A stretch of 64,000 bases of DNA from Bacteriovorax sp. (lineage in GTDB: Bacteria > Bdellovibrionota > Bacteriovoracia > Bacteriovoracales > Bacteriovoracaceae). The notes beneath the pieces were generated by a model. It saw only the letters and a program-made list of their open reading frames with translations, ran no database searches and was not told the origin of the DNA. The stretch lies in the NCBI GenBank assembly GCA_014377485.1, contig JACMPM010000003.1:83540-147539 (forward strand). Reading direction: 5' to 3'. Shown piece after piece: positions 8,796-19,025 of the stretch. Every line of letters starts with the position of its first letter. Position 1 is the first letter of the stretch. A program made the position numbers and the translations under genes.

Positions 8796-9920
8796 TTGAA
8801 AAGATTAACACTTGCTCTCGTCATTAACTTTTTATGTTTCTCATCGTTTGCAAAAAGCAATGAACCTTCAAACTTAAGTGATATCAGTTTTTCATTTGAT
8901 CAGTCTAAAGTTGATGCAAGTGAAGATTCATTTCATTTTCTTCGATCTTTCGTTGGATATTACTATGGACTTCTTTCAAAAAATTCCGCAATTTTAAATA
9001 TTTCCACCAAAACTTCACGTACTCCGGGTTGGTGTGTTGGGGATTCACACGCTGAAAATTATGGAATTTTGATTCAGGAAAATTTATCTGTAATGTTCAC
9101 CATGAATGATCTGGACGACTCAGGCCCTTGCCCGGTTGCATATGATTTTTTACGAATTCTCGTAAGCTCAAGGCTTTATCTTCCTTCAATAAATATTGAT
9201 GATATTGTAAAATCTTATAAAGATGGATTGGCTGGAAATAAAATCAACACTCCTTCATCTATTATTTCTCTTTCAAAGGACGCAATAAAAAAAGGGACTG
9301 ATATAAATTCCAGCAAACTAGATGGCAATAAACTAAAGCGCAATAAAGATTCAAGTGAAGTTGACTCTACTTTAAAGCAAACTATTGTGGCACGCCTTGA
9401 ATCAACGTTTAGTAATGAAAAATTGAAGGTTTTAGATATCATTGCCACTTCAAAAGTTGGCGGTGGTTCAGGCGGGCTTCAGCGCTATGAGGTACTAATT
9501 AAGAATAATGAGAACTCAATTATATTGCTAGAGCTTAAAGAGCTTGTGGAGCCTTCGATAGCAGTCGTAAAAACGGCCATTATTCCTGATCAGTCGTCAA
9601 GAATTAAGAAAGGATTGCAGTTTACACAGGGAAACGGTTTTTCTCATTATTATAATGTGTTTATTGTTGGTGGAAAATCCATGCTTTTAAGACCAAAGTT
9701 TGCTGGAAACTTAGGGATAACGCTTGCGGATTCTAATTCAAATGATAATCAGGAAATTATTTTATTTGAAGCTTACGTGTTAGGTAGAATACATGCCGGA
9801 AGCGTTAATACGAAAAACTACCTGGCAGATTTGGAGAATATGAAAAAAAGTGACTGGGAGAGTGACGTTGATAGTCTTGTTAAATTATTTATTAATAAAT
9901 ATGATTTATTAAAAAAATAA
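8796..9920 (+). CDS. Secreted DUF2252-domain protein
   Basis: Signal peptide MKRLTLALVINFLCFSSFAKS; WCVGDSHAENYG and FTMNDLDDSGPCPVAYDFLRI motifs. Confidence 0.75.
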   Translation: MKRLTLALVINFLCFSSFAKSNEPSNLSDISFSFDQSKVDASEDSFHFLRSFVGYYYGLLSKNSAILNISTKTSRTPGWCVGDSHAENYGILIQENLSVMFTMNDLDDSGPCPVAYDFLRILVSSRLYLPSINIDDIVKSYKDGLAGNKINTPSSIISLSKDAIKKGTDINSSKLDGNKLKRNKDSSEVDSTLKQTIVARLESTFSNEKLKVLDIIATSKVGGGSGGLQRYEVLIKNNENSIILLELKELVEPSIAVVKTAIIPDQSSRIKKGLQFTQGNGFSHYYNVFIVGGKSMLLRPKFAGNLGITLADSNSNDNQEIILFEAYVLGRIHAGSVNTKNYLADLENMKKSDWESDVDSLVKLFINKYDLLKK

Positions 9921-9965
9921 TTAGAAAATTCCTTAGATTACATTTTTAAAAAGAGAAAAAAAGTT

Positions 9966-10235
9966 ATGAAAATTACAGCCCAGCATATTTTAGTAAATCA
10001 TGAATACGAAATTCTAGACCTTCAGAAAAAACTATCAGAAGGAGCGGCTTTCGAAGATCTCGCTCGTGATTTCTCTGAATGCCCATCAGGAAAAGAGGGA
10101 GGCAGTCTTGGAGAATTCGGAAAAGGTATGATGGTTCCGAGCTTTGAAAAAGCAGCCTTTCAGCTTTTGCCTGGTGAAGTCTCTGGAATCGTGAGAACTC
10201 AGTTTGGATTTCATTTAATTAAAAGAACTCGATAA
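9966..10235 (+). CDS. Parvulin-type peptidyl-prolyl isomerase (small, cytoplasmic)
   Basis: 89 aa; AQHILV...FEDLARDFSECPSGKEGGSLGEFGKGMMVPSFEKAAF...VRTQFGFHLIK. Confidence 0.9.
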   Translation: MKITAQHILVNHEYEILDLQKKLSEGAAFEDLARDFSECPSGKEGGSLGEFGKGMMVPSFEKAAFQLLPGEVSGIVRTQFGFHLIKRTR

Positions 10236-10335
10236 TTACACCCAACTTTTGGTGAGTATGAAATATATTCACACATTCACCTTTCATTTTTAATCCAGCC
10301 TAGAATTGTAAAAAAATAACAAACATAGGAATAAA

Positions 10336-11169
10336 ATGAAAATTGCAAAATACCTATTTTTAGCATTACTTATAATTTCTTCAAAAGTTCTCTTGGCCTC
10401 TGAGGTTAATGTATCCCTTGATGAATTTGAAGTGAAGGAAGAAATTGCTAGAACTTTGGGACTAAACGCTCAAGAATTTGAAATAGCTCCAGCTGCTATA
10501 GAGTACGGTGCTGAAGGTGTAGGGCTCAAGGGCAGACTTTTTATTACTTGGTCTGTTAAAGATATTTTGGCAAGTAATGAATCGATAACCTATAATTCAA
10601 ATGGAATGCAAATCACCAGCTCTTCTAATCTAGAGAAGAATGAAAAAGGAAATGTTTTAAATTCAGTCAAAATTGGTTATCAATTATTTAACAATCTAGG
10701 AGTTGAAACATCCTATGAACGTACTAGTTCAACAATGGGGATTAGTTCGCTAGCAGGCTCGACTATTGGATCGCTGACAACAAATTCGTCATCAATTGCA
10801 AATACAAAAATCAAAAATGACTTCCAATATTTTAAAATCGGTTTAGTGACTAATGCAAATATAGTCGATTCTAAAAGCTTCAGGCTTGATCTGGTAGCTT
10901 CGGCAAATGCAGGGCTTATTACCTTGAACAGTACAAATAAAACTAACGGTGATATTTATAACGGTGCTCTCGGATATAGCTACGGTGCAGAAGTAGGTGT
11001 AAGAGCTATTCATAAATCTGGACTCTATGTTTCAACAGGTATTGGAATGAATAACAAAGTGCTTGCACCAAAGACTTATGCAAATGGTTCAAGTTCTGAA
11101 TTTGATGGAAGCGAAAAATATGTTTTTGTAAATGTTGGCTATAGCTTTGGGGGAAAAAGACGAAGATAA
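10336..11169 (+). CDS. Outer-membrane beta-barrel protein
   Basis: Signal peptide; KIGYQLFNNLGVETSYE; C-terminal aromatic barrel strand YVFVNVGYSFGGKRR. Confidence 0.6.
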   Translation: MKIAKYLFLALLIISSKVLLASEVNVSLDEFEVKEEIARTLGLNAQEFEIAPAAIEYGAEGVGLKGRLFITWSVKDILASNESITYNSNGMQITSSSNLEKNEKGNVLNSVKIGYQLFNNLGVETSYERTSSTMGISSLAGSTIGSLTTNSSSIANTKIKNDFQYFKIGLVTNANIVDSKSFRLDLVASANAGLITLNSTNKTNGDIYNGALGYSYGAEVGVRAIHKSGLYVSTGIGMNNKVLAPKTYANGSSSEFDGSEKYVFVNVGYSFGGKRRR

Positions 11170-11249
11170 GCAAAACAGTCGAGTATTAATCATTTTTCAT
11201 AAACTCATTTATTTGTCAGACTTAGAGCATATTCTCAGGGAGGAGATCA

Positions 11250-12317
11250 ATGTTCAAAAGTTTAGTACTCACATCTTTTTTATTTCTTTTGTCACTCAAT
11301 GCAATTGCATTAGAGTCTATTAGAAGTTATGAAGTTACTGCCAATCCTATGCGAATGAATCAAATCGCCGATCATTTTGAAATAGTCAAAAAACTTGCTC
11401 GCAGTTATGAAGTTTATGTTAAAGAAGATGATGTATTGGAATTTTTAAAACTAGCTCCACAGGCTAAACTTCTTTTAAAAAATATTCATTCCGAATTTAA
11501 TTCTGATGATAAATCAGCTCAACTCAATCTTGCTAAGTATCGCAAGTTCAGCGATGTTGAGCGAGACCTGAATACTATCGTCAGTACTTACAAAGACATT
11601 GCTAGTCTTGAAACTTATGGGACTACAAAGGGCGGAAGAAAGCTTTACGCGCTAAAAATATCATCACCAAATAAATTTTTTTTGTCAGATAAACCTGAAA
11701 TAATGATTACGGCCGCAACTCATGGCGATGAACTGGTTACTGTGGAAGTTTTATTTTCTTTAATCAATGAAATGCTTGCAGGATATGGCAAAGATCCAAG
11801 ATTTACTAAAATGATTGATGGAAGAAATATTTACTTTGTTCCTGTCGTTAGCCCTGATAGTTTTGAAGCCCGAGAAAGATATGTCCAAGGTCTTGACCCT
11901 AACCGAAGTTTTCCATGGCCTGAAAATATAAATAATAAAACAGTAGACTGCATCCAGGGAATTATGGACTTTAGCAATGCTCATAAGTTTATAGGATCTC
12001 TTGATCTACATGCTTACGGAAAACTTGTAATGTTTCCCTGGGGATATACTGAGAATCCTCCCGTCCCAAAGGATCAAGTGCTTTTATCTGACTTAGTTCA
12101 GGCGATGGCCCGAGAAAATCAATACAAGGCCGGTCAGATCTCCACCACCATCTATGTGGCCAAAGGAAGCAGTGCTGATTACTTCTATTGGAAGAAAAAT
12201 ACCCAGGCTATTGCGGTGGAACTGGCTGACCAGAAGGTCCCTCCTTACAGCGCCATACCAAAGGTCATCACAGAAGCTAGAGAGTTGATGTGGACCTTCC
12301 TTGAACATTTTAATTAG
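11250..12317 (+). CDS. Secreted M14-family zinc carboxypeptidase
   Basis: Signal peptide; ITAATHGDE, DPNRSFPWP, SLDLHAYGKLVMFPWG, AIAVELADQ. Confidence 0.88.
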   Translation: MFKSLVLTSFLFLLSLNAIALESIRSYEVTANPMRMNQIADHFEIVKKLARSYEVYVKEDDVLEFLKLAPQAKLLLKNIHSEFNSDDKSAQLNLAKYRKFSDVERDLNTIVSTYKDIASLETYGTTKGGRKLYALKISSPNKFFLSDKPEIMITAATHGDELVTVEVLFSLINEMLAGYGKDPRFTKMIDGRNIYFVPVVSPDSFEARERYVQGLDPNRSFPWPENINNKTVDCIQGIMDFSNAHKFIGSLDLHAYGKLVMFPWGYTENPPVPKDQVLLSDLVQAMARENQYKAGQISTTIYVAKGSSADYFYWKKNTQAIAVELADQKVPPYSAIPKVITEARELMWTFLEHFN

Positions 12318-12382
12318 TGAACTTGTAGGTATAAAATTTTCTCGGAATCCCTAAAAAATTTTTGATCTGTTAAGATTCAGTC

Positions 12383-13744
12383 ATGTCAAAGTTCATGCCT
12401 AAATTATTTAAGATTTTTTTGACCGGTTTATTAATCGGCATGCCACTTACTATACCTTTAAATGCCAAGGTTTATGATTTTACTGAGGACAATAAATTAA
12501 CTCTGCTCCAAGATGCAAGAGCAGCCGTCGAATTAAAACTCGATTTAGTCAGACATGCAAAACATCATATTCACATTATGACTTATTATTGGGACAACAA
12601 TGGCTATCCATTAGAGTTGATGAAAGAATTAAATAATGCTCATGCACGGGGTGTCGATGTTCGTATTATCACAACCTATATACCAAGTGTAACGATGGAT
12701 ATTTTTGGTAAATCAAAAAAAATACTTTATAAAAATGCAGATAAAAAATCTAAAGCCGTGCTCTCATACTTAAAACTGATTCCGGGAAATAATGAAGCCA
12801 TCACAAATAATATTCATGAAAAGATTTTTTTAGTTGATGGTGAGGAGGCTATACTTGGTGGCAGAAATATTTCGGAAAATGACTACCGCGCTAAAGATTT
12901 AGAAGTCATGATTGAAGGTCCAGTAGTCAATCAGATTCAAAAACACTTTGAAAAAATGTATTCGTTTATGGTCATGCTTAAAATTAAGCATGTATGTTTC
13001 AATCCAAATGATCTATGCGCTGAAGATTTGAACAAAACTAAATTCACAGAGAAGAATGCCGGTTTTTATCCTGAACAAGTTCGATTTGCCAATGGGACAA
13101 AGGCCCGAATTTTGACTAATGAAATTTTAATACAACAATATGAAAACAATTATTGGGGCGAAAAAAGATTTCTTGCTCAAGATGATATTATTGATACTGT
13201 TGTTAAAATTGAATTCAACAAACTTCGTGCTTATAATTATTTTATCCTTCCGACAGAACGCTATAAACTTTATCTAGAAAAAAATCTGGCTGATGGGAAA
13301 ATTATTGAAATGATCACTAATAGCAAAACGACTGCTGCTTCAATTAGCAATAAAGGGTATCTGTACGGACTTCCAGAAATGCATAATTTAGTAGAGCGTG
13401 GTTTGCAACTTTATCAGTGGCAAGATGGGGTGCCTGAACCAGGACAGGATCATATCGATTATCTTCACGAAAAAGTTATGCTTTTTGACGATGATCATGG
13501 ATTTATTGGATCACATAATTTTGGTTGTGGCAGTACTTCGGTAAGCAGTGAAATTGTAATAGAATTTTACTCCAAGCCAGTGGTTCAAACTTTAATTGAT
13601 GTTTTTGAAGCAGAAAGAACAAATAGCCTTAAAACGACACTGGCTACAATTCCTGAAATTGAAAATGAAATTAAAGATAATAGTTTAATGATCAAATTTC
13701 TTCATAAGTTTTTTGTTAAAAATTTTGTCAGAGAAATGTTTTAG
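12383..13744 (+). CDS. Phospholipase D-like phosphatidyltransferase/nuclease with signal peptide
   Basis: Two HxK motifs: HEKIFLVDGEEAILGGRNIS and HEKVMLFDDDHGFIGSHNFG. Confidence 0.88.
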   Translation: MSKFMPKLFKIFLTGLLIGMPLTIPLNAKVYDFTEDNKLTLLQDARAAVELKLDLVRHAKHHIHIMTYYWDNNGYPLELMKELNNAHARGVDVRIITTYIPSVTMDIFGKSKKILYKNADKKSKAVLSYLKLIPGNNEAITNNIHEKIFLVDGEEAILGGRNISENDYRAKDLEVMIEGPVVNQIQKHFEKMYSFMVMLKIKHVCFNPNDLCAEDLNKTKFTEKNAGFYPEQVRFANGTKARILTNEILIQQYENNYWGEKRFLAQDDIIDTVVKIEFNKLRAYNYFILPTERYKLYLEKNLADGKIIEMITNSKTTAASISNKGYLYGLPEMHNLVERGLQLYQWQDGVPEPGQDHIDYLHEKVMLFDDDHGFIGSHNFGCGSTSVSSEIVIEFYSKPVVQTLIDVFEAERTNSLKTTLATIPEIENEIKDNSLMIKFLHKFFVKNFVREMF

Positions 13745-13745
13745 C

Positions 13746-16286
13746 TCAAAGAGCAGGTTGCATTTTTTTTAATCCAACTAATAATAATTCGCTAAAAAAA
13801 GTACTGGCTATAGAAACTAGCGTACAAATTAAAACATCTATTGGATGCAAGAATGAGAATCGCAATACAGCGCGAAGAGCGGGTAGGTAAAGTGCAAAGC
13901 CCAGCATTACTATCGAAGCGACTGTTAACCACATTACAACGTTATTTGGTTTATTTTTAAACTTAGATTTCAAAGATATATTCGAGCCACGGCTTAAAAA
14001 TATCAAAAAAGTATTTGAAAGAATTAAGGTAGAAAATACTAACGTTCGAGCGTCCTCCTCTCCATGATTTCTTCCAAGAGCAATAAAATAAACTGAAGCA
14101 AGTGCTGCAAATAATGTGGTTCCTCGCAAAAGGCTAGAATGCCAAATCTCATTATTAAATAAAGGCTCACTTGGAGATCGTGGCTTTTTTGTCATACTAT
14201 CTGAACTGGCCGGTTCAACTTCAAATGCAATTGAAGAAGCTGGTTCAATAATTAAGTGAAGTAGAGCAATATGTGCTGGCAGTAACACCAGCGGGAGTCC
14301 AAGTAAGACGGGAAGGACTGACATTCCAGCTATCGGTATATGGATTGCGAATAAATAAATTAATGCATTTTTAATATTTGTATAAACTCTTCTTCCGGTG
14401 CGAATAGCCTCTACGATTGAAGAAAAATCGTCATCGAGCAATACTATAGCGGAAGATTCTCTCGCAACATCTGTTCCTCTTCCTCCCATTGCAATTCCAA
14501 TATGTGCACTTTTAAGTGCCGGAGCATCGTTGACTCCATCGCCGGTCATGGCAACGATTTCACCTGCCTTTTTAAGAGAGTCAACCAAACGAAGTTTTTG
14601 GGAAGGCATTACTCTTGAAAAAACGGACATATTTTTTGTCAATTCGACAAGTTCTACGTCAGACAAACTTTCCATCTGAGTGCCAGTAATGACTTGAGTT
14701 GGATTTTGCAATCCAATTTTTTTGGCAATACTGCTGGCAGTGAGTGGATGATCACCGGTTAGCATTATTACTCGAATACCTGCAGAGTGACATTCAGAAA
14801 TTGATTCTTGAATACCAGCTCGTATAGGGTCTGTAATTCCAATTAATCCTAGAAAAGAAAATTCAAAATCGTGCTGCTTAGATGGAAGTTGCGATGTTTC
14901 TATTCGCGATTTGGCCACACCTAGAACACGCAATCCAAGAGATGCCATTTCTTCCGCTTTTTGTTTTGTTATATTTGTTTGAATTTCATTCATATGGCAT
15001 AGATCGATAATAGCTTCAGGTGCACCCTTTGCTCCTATTACAAACCCCCCGCCTGAATTTGGCTTCCATGCATGGGTGATGGATAGTAACTCGGGTGAAA
15101 GTGGATATTCTTTTTCAAGATTCCAATCGTGATGCAGGTGTTCAGATCCTTTTAGAAATTTTAATCCTGCTGAAGTAAAAGCAAGTTCCATTGGATCAAA
15201 AGGATCTTTTCTACTGGCAAGAATTCCAAACTCGAGAGTTTCGTGGAATTCTTCTGGAAGAGAAAGTACATTTGAGTCTGAGAGGTCAATTAATTTTTTT
15301 TGTGAATAAATTTTCTGTATGGCCATTTGGTTAAGAGTTAAAGTTCCAGTTTTATCAACACATAAAACAGTGATTGAACCTAGGTTTTCAACAGCAGAAA
15401 TTTTACGGGTTAATACGGATCTTTTGGACAATCTCCATGCTCCCATTGCAAAAAAAATTGTCAGGACTGCGGGTAATTCATTTGGCAATATTGCCATACC
15501 TAAGGATAGTCCAATAAGTGAGCCTTCAATCCAATTGTGATGAGTAACGGAATAAACTATTACGACAAGCGCGCATAGAAAAAACGCCAGCCATGCGAGA
15601 CGTTTTACAAGTTTATTAGTCTGCTGCTCTAGTCGAGTCGAAATAATTTCAATTTGCTGAATAGAGCTGCCAATTTTTCCTATCTGGGTATTAGAACCAA
15701 TGTCATCAACCACCGCAATACCTTGTCCACGAATAACTGTCGTCGAAGCAAATATTTTTTCTTCGATTTTTTTTGCGACAGGAACTGATTCTCCAGTCAA
15801 AAGCGATTCATCGATTGCTATATTTGTACCTGAAATTAAGGTTGAGTCCGCAGGAACACGATCTCCTTCACTCAGAAAAATAATCTCTTCTCTGACAACT
15901 TCACGTCCCGCGATACGTATTTTTTTCCCATTTCTTAGGACCAGGGCACGAGGACTTGAAAGTTCTCGAAGGGCTTCGAGCGCTCTTCCAGCTTTGGTTT
16001 CCTGAATGATAGTGATACCAATAATAAGGAATAAAAATGCAAGAAGCATAATTGCTTCCTGATGATCGCCCAAGAAAAAATAGACGATTCCACAACCGAG
16101 TAGTAAATAAACCATCGGCTCTTTTAAAACTTCAAAGAAAAAAGAATATATTTTTTTGGGTTTACTTGAAGGAAGTTCATTTAATCCCTCTTTTTCCTGG
16201 CGCTGAAGAATAAGAGCTAATGAAAGCCCTCCACCTGCAAGTAAATTATTACCTTTAACAATTTCACTTTTAGAATCACTTTCCAT
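13746..16286 (-). CDS. Cation-translocating P-type ATPase (calcium-type/PacL-like)
   Basis: DKTGTLT, TGES, MTGDGVNDAPALK; start shifted to ATG 16286 with GGAG SD. Confidence 0.88.
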   Translation of the reverse strand: MESDSKSEIVKGNNLLAGGGLSLALILQRQEKEGLNELPSSKPKKIYSFFFEVLKEPMVYLLLGCGIVYFFLGDHQEAIMLLAFLFLIIGITIIQETKAGRALEALRELSSPRALVLRNGKKIRIAGREVVREEIIFLSEGDRVPADSTLISGTNIAIDESLLTGESVPVAKKIEEKIFASTTVIRGQGIAVVDDIGSNTQIGKIGSSIQQIEIISTRLEQQTNKLVKRLAWLAFFLCALVVIVYSVTHHNWIEGSLIGLSLGMAILPNELPAVLTIFFAMGAWRLSKRSVLTRKISAVENLGSITVLCVDKTGTLTLNQMAIQKIYSQKKLIDLSDSNVLSLPEEFHETLEFGILASRKDPFDPMELAFTSAGLKFLKGSEHLHHDWNLEKEYPLSPELLSITHAWKPNSGGGFVIGAKGAPEAIIDLCHMNEIQTNITKQKAEEMASLGLRVLGVAKSRIETSQLPSKQHDFEFSFLGLIGITDPIRAGIQESISECHSAGIRVIMLTGDHPLTASSIAKKIGLQNPTQVITGTQMESLSDVELVELTKNMSVFSRVMPSQKLRLVDSLKKAGEIVAMTGDGVNDAPALKSAHIGIAMGGRGTDVARESSAIVLLDDDFSSIVEAIRTGRRVYTNIKNALIYLFAIHIPIAGMSVLPVLLGLPLVLLPAHIALLHLIIEPASSIAFEVEPASSDSMTKKPRSPSEPLFNNEIWHSSLLRGTTLFAALASVYFIALGRNHGEEDARTLVFSTLILSNTFLIFLSRGSNISLKSKFKNKPNNVVMWLTVASIVMLGFALYLPALRAVLRFSFLHPIDVLICTLVSIASTFFSELLLVGLKKMQPAL

Positions 16287-16471
16287 TAATCTGACTCCAA
16301 AAAATGGTTCCACGCAAGTTAATGATTTAGCTCCAATCTGTGTTCATGTCTATTTTATTAAAATATTAAAGATAAACTCAAGAATTTTTTCAAGAGATAT
16401 TTTTTTGATAATTGATCTAACAATTTCCTTTATGTAGTATAAATTTGGGTAGTTCTATTTGGAGGCATCTG

Positions 16472-17329
16472 ATGAGAGTAATATGGACCTTTGACCCTTT
16501 CGATAAAAGTAAAGAGCTGCATAAGATTGGGAAAAAAATATTAAATAATTTATTCAATAAAAAAGATATTTTAGAAGTTGTTTACGTAGCTTCAAATGCA
16601 GAAGTAAAGCTTGCAACATCATACAATATTCCTGCAAACAAAAGATATTCAGATTTTCCAAAGAAATTAATAAAGGATCAACTTAATAAATTATCTTTAA
16701 AAGATATGAAAGTGGAAGTTCTATCAGAGAAAAGCCTCTCCCTAACCTCAAGAATAAAAAAAGTAGTAGAATATTCCAAGAAAAAAAAGATTGACCTGAT
16801 AGTGATTGCAACCAATAGCAAAAAATTATTGCCTAGATTTGTACTTGGGAGTTTTGCAGAATCTATTGTGCATTTGGCAATATGTGACTTACTTATTTAT
16901 CACCAAAAAATAAAATTTGATTCAAAGGCGCCCGTGAATATTGTCTATGCACACGATTTTTCAACGAAAGGAACAATCGGTCTTGAGAGGGTTGTTGAAT
17001 ATGTTAAAAAATGGAATTCCGTTTTAACCATTGTGCATATTCCTGTTCCAGAAATTGGTATGGATTTAAAAGATTTTAATGAGAAGACTCAAAAGCAAGT
17101 TCAAAAGATAGAAAAATCAATGCAAGTGCAAGATATTAATTACAAAATTTATCTTGAGTATGAAGTTATGCCTATCTCCGATATTCTTTTGAATATTGCA
17201 AAGAAAACAAATGGCAGTATAATAGCAGTTGCAGCCCAGTCGAATAAATTATCTGCATTTTTGGGCGGTAGCATAACACGTCAGATTCTTCGTGAATCGT
17301 TACTGCCTACCCTCGTATTAAAAGTTTAG
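16472..17329 (+). CDS. Universal stress protein family (tandem Usp domains)
   Basis: ATG 16472 after GGAGG; KKIDLIVIATNSKKLLPRFVLGSFAESIVHLAICDLLIYH and C-terminal GGSITRQILRESLLPTLVLKV. Confidence 0.8.
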   Translation: MRVIWTFDPFDKSKELHKIGKKILNNLFNKKDILEVVYVASNAEVKLATSYNIPANKRYSDFPKKLIKDQLNKLSLKDMKVEVLSEKSLSLTSRIKKVVEYSKKKKIDLIVIATNSKKLLPRFVLGSFAESIVHLAICDLLIYHQKIKFDSKAPVNIVYAHDFSTKGTIGLERVVEYVKKWNSVLTIVHIPVPEIGMDLKDFNEKTQKQVQKIEKSMQVQDINYKIYLEYEVMPISDILLNIAKKTNGSIIAVAAQSNKLSAFLGGSITRQILRESLLPTLVLKV

Positions 17330-17342
17330 TTTTTAAATAAAT

Positions 17343-17356
17343 ATGATCTTTGTCAT
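17343..17356. promoter_or_regulatory. Putative FNR/CRP-family site upstream of pckA
   Basis: ATGAT-cttt-GTCAT, 7/10 to TTGAT-N4-ATCAA. Confidence 0.35.
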
Positions 17357-17415
17357 GTTATTTTTTGAAAATTTATATATTAATTAAATATTATGAGTTC
17401 AAAGGAAAATTGAAT

Positions 17416-18939
17416 ATGAATACTTTTAAAGAATTAATTAACCATCCCGGAATTTACAAAAATTCTCATAAATCTCTTCTAATGGAAAAAGCCTTGCTAA
17501 ATATGGAAGGAACATTGGGACCAGAAGGAGAGTTGGTTATAGAAACAGGGACCCATACAGGACGTTCTGCCAACGATAAATATGTTGTTGTAAGTGAAAA
17601 GACAGAAGATAGAGTTTGGTGGGAAAATAATGTTAATAAAATGAATGAAGATGTCTTTAAAGAATTAACTACAGATATTGTGAATTATTTAAAGTCTCAA
17701 AAGGAATTATTTTTCACAGAGCGCTCGATAGGTTCAAATAAAAGTTTTTCACTGGGAATTGAGTTTTATTCAACTCAAGCTTCGGCTGCCTTCTTTACAC
17801 AGTATATGTTCAAGCCGTTTGAGAAAGGAGTACATAATGATCACTACAAAATTCTTCATGCCCCAAATTTTATATTAGATCCAAAGAAATATGGAACGCG
17901 TTCTGAAACAGTAATTGCAACTTGTTTTAAGGAAAAAACTACTATTATTATTGGAACATTGTACGCCGGTGAAATCAAAAAAAGCATGTTTTCCATAATG
18001 AATTTTCTGCTTCCTGATGTGGGCATTCTTCCAATGCACTCAGGTGCAAACCAAAATCCTGATAAAGAAAGTTTTGTATTTTTTGGTCTTTCGGGAACAG
18101 GTAAAACTACGCTTTCGACCGATGAGGGACTACAACTTATTGGAGATGATGAACACGGTTTATCAGATAGAGGAGTTTTTAATTTTGAAGGAGGCTGTTA
18201 TGCAAAAACGTATAAACTCTCTCCAGAGACAGAGCCTTCAATTTATCAGGCATCAACTCAATATTCTTCTTTTTTAGAAAACGTAAAATTAGCTGCCGAT
18301 AGAAGTTCAATTGATTTTTTTGATGATAGTTTAACTGAGAATGGACGTTCCAGTTATCCTTTGAGTTTTATAAAAAATCGGGTTGAATCTGGTGAAGGAA
18401 GTATTCCTCAGAATATTTTCTATCTCAGTGCTGATGCATTTGGAGTCTTGCCACCTGTGAGTTTGCTAAATTCTGAGCAGGCAATGGATTATTTTAAATT
18501 AGGTTATAGTGCAAAACTTGCCGGCACTGAAGTAGGAGTAAAAACGCCAACTGCTACTTTTTCAGCCTGTTTTGGGGCTCCATTTATGCTTCGACATCCA
18601 GAAGTTTATTCAAAATTGTTGAACGATTTTATTACTAAATATAAAATTAAAGTATGGCTAATTAATACTGGCTGGTTTGGTGGAAGTTACGGCAAGGGGA
18701 CACGATTTCCCTTAAAGATAACGAGAAATATTATCAGACAGATTCAGGCAGGAAAATTGAATAATAGTGAATTTGTAAATGACGACATCTTTAAATTAAA
18801 AATTCCTAAGGGCATAGATCTTGTTGATTCATCGATCCTCGTTCCTCAAAATGCCTGGGCAAATCAAGAAGAATATCTTCAAGTGGCCAGAGGACTTGCA
18901 ATAAGTTTTGAAGAACAATTAAAGAAGATGAAAAGATAA
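17416..18939 (+). CDS. pckA: ATP-dependent phosphoenolpyruvate carboxykinase
   Basis: ETGTHTGRSANDKYVV, FFGLSGTGKTTLS, LIGDDEHG, NTGWFGGSYGKGTRFPLKITR; start refined to ATG 17416. Confidence 0.96.
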   Translation: MNTFKELINHPGIYKNSHKSLLMEKALLNMEGTLGPEGELVIETGTHTGRSANDKYVVVSEKTEDRVWWENNVNKMNEDVFKELTTDIVNYLKSQKELFFTERSIGSNKSFSLGIEFYSTQASAAFFTQYMFKPFEKGVHNDHYKILHAPNFILDPKKYGTRSETVIATCFKEKTTIIIGTLYAGEIKKSMFSIMNFLLPDVGILPMHSGANQNPDKESFVFFGLSGTGKTTLSTDEGLQLIGDDEHGLSDRGVFNFEGGCYAKTYKLSPETEPSIYQASTQYSSFLENVKLAADRSSIDFFDDSLTENGRSSYPLSFIKNRVESGEGSIPQNIFYLSADAFGVLPPVSLLNSEQAMDYFKLGYSAKLAGTEVGVKTPTATFSACFGAPFMLRHPEVYSKLLNDFITKYKIKVWLINTGWFGGSYGKGTRFPLKITRNIIRQIQAGKLNNSEFVNDDIFKLKIPKGIDLVDSSILVPQNAWANQEEYLQVARGLAISFEEQLKKMKR

Positions 18940-18946
18940 ATTATTA

Positions 18947-18960
18947 TTGATAATTATCAG
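18947..18960. promoter_or_regulatory. Putative FNR box upstream of 19026 gene
   Basis: TTGAT-aatt-ATCAG, 9/10 to TTGAT-N4-ATCAA; within perfect palindrome TGATAATTATCA. Confidence 0.55.
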
Positions 18961-19025
18961 CTTTTAATCATCTTTATATCCCAAGCAAAAAATAGTTGGT
19001 ATATTAAAAAATACATTTATTAATC

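Noticed and set aside
16408-16425. TTGATaattGATCTAA as FNR box between P-ATPase and USP genes
   Set aside because: Second half-site does not match ATCAA at 4-nt spacing; too degenerate to claim.
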